A stretch of DNA of 64,000 bases from Diorhabda sublineata (Eukaryota; Arthropoda; Insecta; Coleoptera; Chrysomelidae): positions 10,121,805-10,185,804 of the forward strand of contig NC_079484.1 in the NCBI RefSeq assembly GCF_026230105.1, read 5' to 3'. The notes under the pieces are model-generated. The model saw nothing but the letters and a program-made list of their open reading frames with translations. It was not told where the DNA came from and made no database searches. This document shows, piece after piece, positions 1 through 11,485 of the stretch; positions within the stretch are counted from its first letter, which is position 1, and the number at the start of each line of letters is the position of its first letter. Made by a program: the position numbers and the translations under genes.

Positions 1-2035
1 TCTGGAAATATATATCCTGGTGACTTCTTGAATTGACTTATTTTGATTTCATTAAGAGCCGTATTAATTATAGTTTTTGTAGGGACAACCTAGTCTTTCA
101 ATGTACTTCCAGAACATAGTTTCTACATGAACAGATTGATGAAGTAGCATATCTTGAGAGGAAATTAACTGGGAAAATTATTCCCAAAGTCAGGATGTGG
201 CTTTTTCCATTAAATAAAATTAATGGAAATACCAAAAACGACAAAATACTGAATGACTACTGTAACTTCAATTTGAGTAATTTGAAACAATAAATAGTTT
301 TCTCGCAAAAAACTGTTGTCAAGTTTATTGTTTGCAAATTAAATATATCCATGATAACCTAGCAAGAAAGGCACGAGGTAGAAGTTGAAAAATTGTCCAA
401 TAATTTAAGCACTATGAATAACTCCGGGGAAAAATTCAGCCCGGTTTACCGTATATCTTGGTATAATATAATTCTATTCATTATTCTATTGGTTAAAAGT
501 GAGCTTGTGATTAAAATAAAACGAAGATTGTTGATAATAAAATGAATTGACCTATGCGTAACGATACTAACTTATGTACCAAATGACATCCTTCCGACGA
601 AGACACAGCCTGTCTCGAAGAATGGTGGGCGTGACAGGATGTGAGATGGTAACATTCTTTTTTTAATTTCAAACCGGCCAGTAATTTTTTACATTTGAAT
701 GACTAGACTAAGTAGACGACCGTCGGAAACTTGATATAATACTCGTGTAGGTCCAAAAAGTTCACCATGTCATTCAAAATGACATGTATACTTTTGTAAG
801 TTTTTCACAAACAATCTATACGAGTCCAATGTGCCTACAATAATTCTTTGGATCTATTTTTCTTATGAATATCAGAGGCACAAATATTCTCCTAGAGAAT
901 TTCTCAAAATATGCATGTAAATGTTATTATACTTTAAATGATTTTGGTTATCAAGAAGTTGAGTGGCTAGTGTAGAGAAGGATATACAACTCTAGTCTTG
1001 TAAATTTGAAAGAAATTCTGAACTGTAAACATATCAAAACGTAATCAAGATTTAACTGACAAAATGGAAAACTATAAACAAACTGAATTAAATAGGACAT
1101 TCAAACTTTGCAGTTGTACTTATTTATTTTGAAGACAGATGAATTAATTAAATTAAAAAGAATAACTTTATGGAATGTTGTGTATATTTAAATAAAAAAA
1201 TTGGAAACATTGTAGTAAAAATTTGTATATGACATTGAATATTTATTTTCTCATACATTTTTTGACACCTCTATCTTTAAACCCTATTTGTGTGAAAATT
1301 TAATCCAAATTCCTCAAAGTAAATAAAATATTGAGGTGTCTTCTTCTTAGACGCAATATTAAATTGTAGGTAATGATAAACCAACATTACCAAACCACCG
1401 TATAGAAAGCTAAAACTACATCCGATCGGTTTTTATAGTTTTGGATCAATTTAGTTGTGACAATTTTTCTTCCATATAAAACCAAATGTTTCATTCAAAC
1501 AAACCATATAAATGTCGACTGGTTGGGGTAACGTTGTAAAAGGGGCATTATGACCAAAAGAGAGAATTTTGAAACTTGACCAAATATTTGAAATATATTC
1601 AAAATGAGTATTTTTGAAGTATTGATTGAGACTGTGGTAGAACTATGTGTAGGAAGATATTTTACTAAAATATTTTATTAAATTAAAAAAATGGTAACCA
1701 AGGTGAATATATTTACATTATTTACGTAGGTTAGGTAACCTTTAGACTTTTAATATTTATTGATGTATATTTTATTGGTATTTATATACAGAGTGGGCCG
1801 CAAGTAGAACTAGATATTTGGTATATTAATAAGATTTTTTTTCTAAAGGTGACACATTTCAACAATACAGACATCAGATATTTGTCAACTCCCTCCCTTC
1901 CTCTTCCCCAGCCCATCATTTTTGGTAGGGAGCATCATAAGAAAAGTATTGTGGAATGTAGAATGTTCAGATGTGTAATGATTGTTAATGATTTTTTCAA
2001 TACTCATACCATTTTTCACACTATTTAAAACGTAA
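1..2035. other. AT-rich DNA without recognised gene
   Basis: No reading frame with a recognisable domain was seen on either strand and no long inverted repeat was noticed. A short string at about 1788-1806 resembles the 'tacag-gtg' ends used by Tc1/mariner-type elements elsewhere in this window, but I could not find a partner end. It may be old transposon sequence too decayed to read. Confidence 0.5.
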
Positions 2036-2037
2036 TA

Positions 2038-3304
2038 CACTTGTGATCAAAATTAACGCACCACCCCGATTTCTAAAAATATTTTTTTGTTTAATAAATT
2101 CAAATTAATATTGTTTAACTTCTTTCCAATCATTTTGATGCAATAATAAGATATGTTTAGTAATTTTGAGTGATTTTTAATCAGTAAAAAAATAAAAATG
2201 AAAACATTGCAATAAAACCAAATTTTCCTAAAAATAAAACTTGCATTCTAAACAATAATGTTCCTTTTTTAAAAACACTATCGTGTATTTCAACCTCTGG
2301 ATGTAATTGTTGCTAACATTCTCCTGGGCATGCTTTCAATTAGGTGCTGTATCACTTCTTGAAGTATGTTTTCCCATTCCGTTCTAATGCCGTTTGCTCA
2401 AGCTCATTTAAATTTTGAGGAGATGGATTTCGACGACGAATGCGGCGTTTTAAAATGTCGCAGACATGCTCGATACGATTCATATCTGAAATTCTTGGTG
2501 GCTAGTCCAGGGTATGAATTCCTAGTTCGTTTAGGTAATTCTTTCTCCTCATCGTTTTCGTATTTGATTACGTCCATATGGATCTCTTAGACTGATTCTT
2601 GTCTCATCAGTAAATAAAACCTGGCATCAATTTTCTAAATTAAAATCTAAATTTTGCCTTACAAATCTTAGTATAGCAATACGATGCTGCCTAGTTAGCG
2701 AAAGTGCCCGGAGAGCTCTTCTGCTGTGTAGAACAGCTTTCTGAAGGTGTCAATTTATTGATCTACCAGAGATATTCACATTTCAGACTTCTCGTAAAGG
2801 ACTGTTGAGCTCGACACTTGTCATTGATCAATGTCTTAGTGAATTTAGTTGGAAAAAACCGGTGAACCGGTCTCTCGAAATCTTTACATCAATCTGCCAA
2901 TGGTTGTGTCGTATTCGCCAAACAGATTTGCCATTTCACGATCTTTGTCTCTGTCCAACTAACTCGGCTATTCTTTCAGCTTCGCGTTAACTTAACTGCT
3001 TAACTCTATTTCTTTTTTGTTTAACTAGTCTCGACTTTAACATACTTTGATTGACTTAAATTACTGTTGTTTACAATTTGGTACAACAATAGAATGGAAG
3101 AAATGTTAAAAAATGCATAAAATTGAAATTTCAAAAAAATCACAAAACCAGTTATTTGCTGATAAGAAATTTTGTTACATTTTATCGCTAACATTTAAGA
3201 TACTTCAACTTTTTGTGATAGAAAAGAAAAATAAACCCAAAAGATTAACATTTTAGGTTTTGATATTGAAATAAAGGGTGGTGCGTTATTTATGGCCTCG
3301 AGTT
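2038..3304 (-). mobile_element. Tc1-like transposon, internally deleted
   Basis: A cut-and-paste DNA transposon of the Tc1 type, coding strand minus. The ends are imperfect inverted repeats of about 31 bp that share the core AACGCACCACCC, each bordered by TA, the usual target duplication of the superfamily. Minus-strand translation from about 2985 gives a helix-turn-helix stretch with RFRETGSP. Near 2615 comes FTDETR, which carries the first catalytic Asp. Near 2470 comes DMNRIEHV, where the third acidic residue lies, followed by RRIRRRNPSPQNLNELEQ. The block between FTDETR and DMNRIEHV, which should hold the second Asp, is missing. Several stops and frameshifts interrupt the frame, so this copy cannot make transposase. 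The length of about 1.27 kb is short for a full Tc1-type element, consistent with the deletion. Confidence 0.85.
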
Positions 3305-3544
3305 TATTTTTTGAACATAAAACAACGCGTCTATGGTTTACTGTCATTGTCTCTGTAGTATGTCAAACGTAGATTCAAACAAATTTGAAAAAACAACGTG
3401 ATAACGTGATGTTTTGATACATAGCATAATTATAGTGAACACACTCTACCAATATTCACAATTACACTGTCTGACGTGCGTTTAATAACATACGAGAGAG
3501 TGAGAAAAGAAAGAAATACAAGGGAACAATACATTTTTTTTAAT

Positions 3545-3765
3545 AATTTCCGTTTTTCGTCATAGTCTATACACTAAGTCGAACTATGCTATAACTTTTT
3601 CTACTTTACCAAATAATTGTTGCCATCTTTTTCTTCAAAATAGACGTTTATTTATGTGATAGCGTCCTCGTCTAATAAAAATTTTTCTCCAGCAAACTTC
3701 AAGATTAGGAAAGGGGCAAAGTCACTAGGGGTCAGATCTGGTGGAAATACATTTTTATGACTAAT
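3545..3765 (-). mobile_element. mariner 3' fragment
   Basis: The minus-strand translation contains a PPDLTPSDF-like block, the mariner region that carries the third catalytic Asp. It is followed by the usual C-terminal pattern (DEDAIT, YFEEKDG, then a Cys-Ile-Asp near the end). Only about the last 70 residues can be followed, with frameshifts, and no terminal inverted repeat was identified. It lies 240 bp from the Tc1-like copy but belongs to a different family. Confidence 0.6.
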
Positions 3766-3769
3766 CGGT

Positions 3770-4430
3770 TGCCGTCATTTTTCCAGCCAATGAAATCGTC
3801 TTTGCCTTTTTTGAAGCGTTTCAGTATTGTTTTCAAAAAGGAAAAAAGCTAAAAGCGCATACACAATCCAAAACTAATGGTACCTGGGCGAAAAGCAACA
3901 AACAGAATGCCAACACGTCAAATATCTTAGTTTTTCGACCGCACAAAGAGAGTTTTTTGCTTAAGAAGAAAAGTCTATACAGATAACCTCTATGATCCAT
4001 ATCACTGAGTCTTCTTATCATTATATTTAAGATTGCCAAGAAAATAGAAGCAATCAAAAATCATTTATATACATATTCAATGCTATAGTATAGTGCTATT
4101 CCCTAAACCCCACAAAGATCCCATACAACCCTCATCCTACCCTATAATAAGCCATTTACCATTACTTTCTAAGTTGTTTGAGGAGCCTCTATTCAGTAGT
4201 TAGAACTGTAAAAGAAGAGCTACAATCTATATAAAGTTACATTGAAATTTCGCATAGATTCCAAAAATTTAATAAAAACCATAGCATTCCGTTTAAAATA
4301 ACGAAGAGGACCCACTTTCGGTATAACCGACAGTTTAAGAAAACTGAAATTATTTTAGCTGAAACGAGCATTTCGGAAAACCCATGCAAGCAAATTTTCA
4401 GAATACTTTCAGAACGCAGTACTTTCTCAT
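3770..4430. other. no recognised feature
   Basis: A 74-codon minus-strand frame here (3833-4057) has no recognisable motif. Part of the stretch may be 5' sequence of the LINE that begins to be readable at about 4437. Confidence 0.4.
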
Positions 4431-4436
4431 ATACAT

Positions 4437-4720
4437 ATCGATTCAGCTCGTCGTGAAGGACCTTGTACAGCGACTTTTTTTAATAACCTCAAGCCTTTTA
4501 CGCGGTACGAAGGAATAACGGCAAACTTCAGAAAGAAATGCCATATCCAATCAGCACATACCTTCAATCATATTTGACCGAGAGATTCTTCTAGGTTTGA
4601 TTAGAGGAAGCATCATATCTACTCTGGTACAACTCAACAAATTGTCCTTGAATCAACAATATACCTCCTATATACCGCAGATATGCCAGCATCAGACAAA
4701 ACAACTAGTATAACATTCAG
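4437..4720 (+). mobile_element. jockey-type LINE reverse transcriptase fragment
   Basis: This is a short piece of the RT domain of a jockey-clade non-LTR retrotransposon. Around 4545-4625 one frame reads STYLQSYLTERFF and LEEASYLL, matching the 'L..YL..R.F.V...' strand of jockey RT. From about 4655 another frame reads YLLYTADMPASDKTT, which in intact elements follows the 'GVPQGSVLGP' motif and precedes the catalytic 'FADD'. The GVPQGS segment is garbled and the FADD motif is absent, because the sequence switches to an unrelated transposase at about 4720. The fragment is dead and truncated at both ends. Confidence 0.65.
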
Positions 4721-5270
4721 TTGGGAATTGTGCGAAGTTCTCGATTTTTCATATGCGATGGAGCTCCACCGTACGTTGAGGTGTTGTAATTGGTTGAGTA
4801 ACTATTTTCAGAATCTATGGATTGGTAGAGGTGCAGAAGCTCCAATTCAATGGCCTCCTCTTTCACGCGATTTTAATTCCTTGGATTACACAGTTTGGTC
4901 GTATCTTGAAGAAAAAGTTTATGCTACAGAAGTGAATTCACCTCTAGAAGTGAAAGACAGAAGTCAACGTTACTTTAATGACCTCATAGCTGACTCTCAA
5001 CCGTTTAGAAGATTAATGGATTCTTTAGAAAAAAGGATAGACTTATGTATTCGTGAAAACGGAAGATATTTTGAACACCTACTCTAATTGAATTCTATTT
5101 TATGTTATTACCTTTTTTCAAATTTTCATCTTGTGATGTTTTGTTTAATTAATACATTTAATATTAATTCATACCGGCATCGGTGATTACTTCATAATTT
5201 TCGAATCAAAATATTCCGAAAACGGTACACAGTATCGAGTTTTATCAAAAGAACCAATTTTGTTATTTCA
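4721..5270 (+). mobile_element. DUF4817-type transposase 3' fragment
   Basis: This is the C-terminal half of a Tc1/mariner-superfamily transposase of the type that carries an N-terminal DUF4817 helix-turn-helix. In one frame WLSNYFQNLWIGRG is followed by APIQWPPLSRDFNSLDYTVW, the 'RWIGRG...WPPRSPD..PLDYFLW' block with the third acidic residue. The tail runs RRLMDSLEKRIDL to YFEHLL and a stop at 5087. The second catalytic Asp (DGAPPY) is readable only in a neighbouring frame at about 4757, so a frameshift separates it. Downstream sequence to about 5270 matches the inverted arms of the copies at 26.3 and 35.0 kb. The open frame from 4683 begins in jockey sequence, so that 134-codon frame is a chance fusion. 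Confidence 0.8.
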
Positions 5271-5289
5271 AAGTATTTTCCACATTATA

Positions 5290-6300
5290 TTTCTGCTACC
5301 GAAGCCACTGTGACTTATTTTATTTAAAACAACAGTCGTTTAAAAGCGGTAACTTATCGGGACAAAAACCATGTCAGGATGTATGCAAAGTATATATTTT
5401 AATACACTGCAGAAGATGTGAATTAACATTCACATTTGTACATAAAATGTTGTTCGTATTTCGTGTATGAAATTCGTGTTTTCATGGCACATTCGAGAGA
5501 ATTTTTAGCCTCGGCCTGCAGTCTTAAAATGACTATCTTAGATTGATAATCATTTTTAACGAAATGTTGACTTAAAATGTTAATTTGAAAAAACTAGAGA
5601 AATTATATCAAATAATTTTTACAGAAAGAGACAAAATAATAAGAATAAAGCAACAATTTTTGTGACATCAAAATTGAAACAATGTCTTTTGTTAGTTGTT
5701 ATACCGACATGGGTTTCATAATTTAGGATTTCATTTGTTGGCTTGAAAAAATTTTGAAAATCTACCTGGGACTAGGTGTGTGAGGTATCTTCCTAGAATA
5801 GAGGTTCCTACCAAATAGAATTAACAACTGTAGTTTTCAATCCCTTGGCTTGCTGCTGATTCACTACATTAAAATCTTGTTTAAAGATCTACCTGCTTCC
5901 TTTAAATAAATATATGTTTTTGTCCGACTATGCTATATCGGATTTTTTAACATAAGTTAAGTACTTCTAATATGTTGCAAAATAATGTTTTTTATCCCTA
6001 GAATTTCAAGGAAAGCTATAGTCTATGTGAACTTGATTGACATGCTTCGAAATACAAAATCTTTGGTGTTTTTCCAACTAAAATAGTGAATCTTAAAGTT
6101 ATTCGCATTTTATTGGCCTTTCATTTCATCAGTTCGAAGATCAAAAGAGCGAAGTATTGAAGTTTGAAGGAGGAGATTAACAAGTTCTGATTTTAATGTC
6201 GAGTAAAGAGAGAGATATAGGAATAAACCGGTTATGTTGAATGTACAAAAAAAATCACCATGATCAGCAATATGATAATGCCATTATAGTAAGAATTGTA
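5290..6300. other. no recognised feature
   Basis: AT-rich sequence with no open frame over 60 codons and no motif that I recognise on either strand. Confidence 0.5.
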
Positions 6301-6305
6301 GAATT

Positions 6306-7234
6306 ACGAGGATGTTTCCAGAAGTGCCTGGCATCACTTTGAGATGGCGGTAGTTGCTTGAAAAATACCACACAAAACCTATACACCATATGTGTCAAGT
6401 TCAAAGACGATACGTTATTTAGTATTTGATTGACAGCCATTAATAGTGAAGGTTTTCAGTGAATTTTTAAACGTGAAAAAGTCGTTATGTGATACAATAC
6501 TTTTATTTGAAAGGCTTCAGCACAATCAATATAAAAGCTGAACTAGATTCTTCTGAGTGAGACTGCTACTTCGTTATCAACAATAAAGTATTAATAAGCA
6601 GAGTTTAAACGAGGCCGTATGACCTGGGAAGACCAGCATCTCAGTGGTCGACCAAATGCTGAAGAAAATCCACAAAGCGATACTGGGTTATCTTCGACTG
6701 AAAATGCGCGAGCTAGCAGACATAAAAGGCATTTCAAAAAGTGTGGTACATCTCATATTAAACGAAAATTAGAACATGAAAAAGCTGTGCGCAAGATTGG
6801 GGCCGCGTTTGCTCACAATGGAACAAAAACAGCATCGTGAAGATGTTTCAATCGAGTGTTCTCAATGGAGAACTATTAACCTGTTTACTTGTAGTGTGAG
6901 TTTATCAGAGTTCGTTCTAACGGGCACATCTATGTATTTCTCAGTTTCGAGACGATTTGCGAAAAGTTGTGAGAAGAACTAGAGAAAAAAATTTATTAAC
7001 TAACAGCTTCTTTCTTCATCATGTCACATCGTGTCACAATTCGCTTCTGATCGCAAGTTTTTGGACGATAGAAGTCTTCTTGTATGTTCACATCCACTTC
7101 ACCCACCTGATTTAGAAAAATGCGACTTGAGGCTCATGTCAAAAAATAAATGCCAAAAGAGAAAAGTTTTTGAAACTTTACTTTTTATTTTGTTTTTAAT
7201 AAAATGATTCCTCTTATTTTTTTGTATCAAACCT
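6306..7234 (+). mobile_element. mariner element, heavily decayed
   Basis: A mariner copy. The left end ACGAGGATGTTTCC resembles mariner ends; the right end near 7234 (CGAGG on the minus strand) is less certain. Reading down the plus strand with frameshifts, YFYLKGF (about 6500) is the N-terminal helix-turn-helix, HLSGRPN (about 6638) is the linker, and RLLTMEQKQHREDVSIEC (6803-6857) is the conserved block before the catalytic domain. The 'VTMDETWVHH' motif with the first Asp is not readable. Further on, HPPDLEKCD (about 7095) stands where 'PYSPDLAPSD' should be. The element is about 0.93 kb against a usual 1.25-1.3 kb, so internal sequence is lost. It is a different lineage from the copies at 9.1 and 11.5 kb. 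Confidence 0.75.
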
Positions 7235-7239
7235 CGAGT

Positions 7240-9110
7240 TTTTTTCAGGCATGTTAATATCAGTTAAGGATTTACGGTTTTGCTTTTGTTCATGGTTTTT
7301 TTCCTATAACATGTCAATTAAAGGACACAAATCTGTATTTTTTTGTTTTAAAGTAAAATTATTCCAATAAATTAACATCACTTCTCTCAAAATAAAATAT
7401 TAACTGCGTATTGACGTTTTTCACTTAATGTGGCAAGTGGAGTGTAATAAACTTGTTTCCCAAACCGCCTTTACTCCCTATTTGAAACCCTGGAAACACA
7501 TATAATTATATCCATCCCTTTATTTACCTACATACGTATCGATCTAACAACAATTTCCCTTTTTAACGAAACAGCCAGTAAAGCAAGCACCAACCACTCC
7601 CCATTGTCTGTACAAAACAAAAAAATCCGTATATACACATTAAAAATAAAAAAAGTGTCGAATGCTTTCTCACGCGTTCTCTTTGTTGTCTGATCTTGGT
7701 TAGTTTGCCATCGACCGTCAAATCCAGTGGCGCAACATGTTGAGTCTTAAAAAGTATATCTAGAAGTAAATGAAATACAAATGTTAAATTTTCTAGGCGC
7801 GAACAAGTCTAAGAAACAAAGAAGTTACGAAATGAATGAAGCAACACAATTAAGAACAAAAACAGGCGAAAAAACATATGAAGACATTTCCAGATTATAC
7901 CCATAAAAATATAACATTAAAAATCACTCAATGAGGATAAAAAACTCAATGAATCAATAATAAATGTATGATTAGCTAATATACAATAAACAGATTTGTT
8001 TAAAATATGGAAAATATGGAAGAATGAAAATATTGATATTCATCTATAACAAAATAGAAAAAGAACTGTTACAGATAACCACTAAGAAAAAATTCATTAA
8101 TCTCTTCACTTAAGCTAGCAAACAAAATGATTGCTAATGAAATAACCTGCATAATGGTAGAAACATGTGAGGAACTCGCAATTGATATATATTCATCTTA
8201 AGGCTAACAAATCCTCAGAGTACCAAAGACCTCTTTGAATCTCTATAATCTTATATTATACCGCATGCTGTACATCTCGCCATCATGTGAAGCCATAGCA
8301 AAAAAGCGTATGTACTGCAAATTGAGAATAATTCAATAATAAGAAAAATGAGCATCACAGCGAAGTCTATTTAATAGTATAAATAATAGATTTATCCAAA
8401 AAAAGGGAGGATCAAGAGAAATGACCATAAGTTTATAATGAACAACGATAACGTCAAACAAAAATTACATACGACGAAATGAGTTTTGAAAAGAAATTAA
8501 GAATGAAAGACACAGACTAATCTAAATTCAATATCAATTGAAGAGATCTAGAATGGTTTGATGCCATACAACAATCACAGAAGAGAGAATAGTGAAACAG
8601 GATTAATAACATTATGATTAAACTCTTAACCAGAACATATGGAAGTAAAAAAATATCAACAGTATTTTCATAAATCTTGGTACTAGTATCCGATACAAAT
8701 ATAATGGCCAAATACCCTGTTATTCATCCGCCACTGTAACTAACGTTTATACATTTTTTCGTTGCTTCGATACCCACCAAGATGTCAGTGTGTATGTGCA
8801 ACCAAGTATGAAGCGAATAGGGCAAGTTTGTATTTATGAACTCAGACAATTAGTAGCACTTAACTTCATATGAAGATTTGTGATATTGCTGATGGCTTTG
8901 ATAATAACGACAAGGGTAAGGAGCTGTCGTTGTATATTATAATTGAGGAAGGAAGAAGAATAGGAGACATAATTTCTTACCCAGAGCATTATTTTTATGA
9001 CAATGTTAACAGAGTTCACATAGCTTTCGAGGATTATTTAACGTATTTGTATTCAATATTAGAATTTCAATGAACATGAAACCATTAATATTGAAGAAAA
9101 AAGAAAATAA
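7240..9110. other. no recognised gene; some small frames
   Basis: Small frames at 8517-8711 (minus), 8834-9019 (minus) and 8870-9073 (plus) lack any motif that I recognise. The last reads as a fairly acidic and aromatic peptide, but without a start context or homologue that I know it is not called as a gene. The remaining sequence is AT-rich and unstructured to the eye. Confidence 0.4.
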
Positions 9111-9114
9111 CACA

Positions 9115-10165
9115 TCACTCAATAAGTCGTGTGACTTACTAAAAAAGCAATGTCATCGCCTTCAAGAGCAACCATTTCAACACTTCTTTAACTTCTCGAT
9201 GCCGTGCTCGTAAAAGGATTTCCTTCTTCAGTTCCAGCAACAGCTTCTTAATTTGCGCTGATTTTTTTACCAGCGAGAATTTTTTGAGGTCAGTGAATAG
9301 CCAGTAGTTACTAACCTAACCAGATCTTGACTATACGGTGGATGAGCAAGGAATTAGAAGTGTAATTCATCCAAATTGACCATCGATGCCATCGACTTGT
9401 GAATCAGTGCATTGTCTTGGTGAAACGGTGGTTTTTTCTTGATTTTTGCATTCAAAAGATCCAGCAATTCTATGTAGTACTTGCTATTGATTGTCTTTCC
9501 CTTTTGAAGATGGTCTATGAACAATATTCCATAGGCATTCCAAAATACTGAAGCCATAACCTTACCAGCTAACTGTTGTGCCTTTGGACGCTTCGGACGT
9601 GATTCATCGGTTGCAGTCCATTCAGAAGATGATCGTTTTGATACCGGAGTAAAGTCATGGATCCATGTTTCATCCATTGTCACATATCGAGGCAAAAAAT
9701 CTGATTTATTACATGTAAACGTGGCCTGATACTTTTCTGAATCATCAACACTTTATTGTTTTAGATCGACTGTAGGTAAACGCGTCACCAACTTTGAAGC
9801 TTTCTTATGATCAAATGTTCATGCATAATTGTAAACACACTGCCTTCTGATATCTTTATGGCATCAGCTATCTAACGTAATTTCAATTTACGACTTCTTT
9901 TATGTTTTCTGGAGTAACCACCTCATTTGGACGACCAGAATGTTCTTCTCGATGAAACAGAGTCCGGATAACACTTTTGAAGCTATTGCTGAGCTTATAC
10001 AGTATTTTTTTCATCAAGAAATAATGATAAATTAACACACGAAGTTTTTTAGATTCCATTGTTTTGAAAATAACAGTAGTAGATTCACTTAAATGGCTGA
10101 CAATTTTTTCTGACTAATCAAAATGAAATTTCACAAAAGGTCTTTTGAAAGTTGGTAATTCATAA
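9115..10165 (-). mobile_element. mariner element, mellifera-like
   Basis: A mariner transposon, minus strand. The longest frame (9354-9695) starts at YVTMDETWIHDF, which holds the first catalytic Asp, continues through GKVMASVFWNAYGILFID, and reaches FHQDNALIHKS with the second Asp. Just beyond its stop, HPPYSQDL is readable near 9325, but the following 'APSD' with the third Asp is lost. The N-terminus is visible near 10060 as MESKKLRVLIYHYFL, and HSGRPNEVVTPENIK lies near 9930, in broken frames. The left end near 9115-9140 looks like a terminus, but I could not pair it with the right end. It is a mellifera-type sequence by the style of its catalytic blocks, about 1.05 kb, with indels. It cannot encode active enzyme. 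Confidence 0.85.
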
Positions 10166-10228
10166 ACGTCATATAGATTTGACTGTTTATTATATATATT
10201 ATTTAAAATATGGTACCGGTTTCATTAG

Positions 10229-10860
10229 GAAGATCTTGCAATGTATGTAAATCACATTACCATAGACAGGAAAAAATGAAGTGGGTTGAAACCTGTCAAT
10301 TTTGTTTCAACACATGAGGGTAAGATTAGACAACGCCAAGACAGATGCTTTCGGCAAAAACGTTTGACAATCAATTTATTTCTGGTTATCGAGCAACAGA
10401 TATGCTGACTGTAGTATTATGAACTTGCCGATGGCCGCTTTAGAGCTATATAACTGTTTTCTTTCGGCCTCGCTGTGTACTAATCTTGAGAGTGCGATCG
10501 TCTGAGTTGTTTTTTATCGTTTCGCACGGGTAGAGTGCTGCTCTTTGGTTTGAGACGTTCTCCAGAAATATATGGTATACTCTTTGTATTGTTGGAATAT
10601 AATTTTCATTTTCCTCCATAATTACGATTTAAACTTAACCCTATGAAGGCTACTTTAATACAAATATCTATACTTGTCACACAATAGAAGCTTTGCACGT
10701 CTTACTGGAGAGTGTTACTGAAGGAACTATACTGGTTTCAAATATAATAAATATTATTAAGGCTATGGAGTTTGTGAAGTTCATTTCTATAATACCAATC
10801 TTAAAGGTACTCCATTAATATATTTTTCATATTCATTGAATATACTTTACTTCTGATCAC
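10229..10860. repeat. diverged dispersed repeat, copy 1
   Basis: This stretch has three recognisable blocks that recur at 13.2-14.1 kb. A block with the 'GATGGC-GCTTTAGAG' core (10424-10450) recurs at 13711-13735 and stays alignable for about 300 bp. A block around 10700-10825 (TTACTGGAG ... CATTTCTATAATACC) recurs at 13219-13355. A block at 10240-10370 (TGTCAATTTTGTTTCAACACATGAGG) recurs at 10915-11045. No protein motif is visible. The block order differs between copies, which suggests an old tandem or rearranged element. Confidence 0.55.
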
Positions 10861-10904
10861 ATTATCATAAATAGATTTCAATATTTCGTAAGCCTCTTCA
10901 TATA

Positions 10905-11060
10905 TAGCAGACTGAAAAATTGACACAAGTTAAAACTTGTCACTTTTGTCTGAACACATGAAGATATGATTAGACGTTTCATCGGTGCTTTCGTGCAGAA
11001 CGCTTACCGATCAAATTTTTTCTATAGTTAGGATGATCCTGTTAGCCTCAACACAACTAC
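10905..11060. repeat. dispersed repeat, partial copy
   Basis: A second occurrence of the 'cac-tttgt-tgaacacatga-g' block seen at 10.25 kb, with GGTGCTTTCG shared downstream. The spacing between the two occurrences is about 670 bp. From here to the mariner at 11486 nothing else is recognised. Confidence 0.45.
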
Positions 11061-11485
11061 AATACCACATTCATGGAAGTTCACACCCACAACATAATGG
11101 ATAGGATCATAAGCTGCATTGTAAGTGGAATCTATTAACGAAATTCGCAGCGAACGTGGCACAGCAATGGAAAATACATCTTGACCAAGCCATGTAGAAA
11201 ATTTCCGGTTATACTCACGGTAAATTAGTTTTCCACAGCGTCATTCATGTTCATTACCATTGATCCAACACGTCTCTATTATTCACACCGCAATTTTAAA
11301 AGTAGGAATATACAACTTGCTCATAAAATACTAAAATAAAAATTGGGAATACTACTAACCACTAAACCAAATTAATAGCAGGGAGAACATTCGTGTCCAA
11401 TAGAAAATCGTATTGTGAGCTTAAATGAATATTCCCCATAACCACTCTTAGTATGCAAAATCAAAAAAATTGGCTGCATCTTTTA

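Noticed and set aside
1788..1806. TACAGAGTGGGCCG-like string as a transposon end
   Set aside because: No matching inverted end was found within a plausible distance, and the match is short.
8870..9073. 67-codon frame beginning MKICDIADGF as a possible gene
   Set aside because: No family recognised, and opposite-strand frames of equal length overlap it, so open length alone is not evidence.
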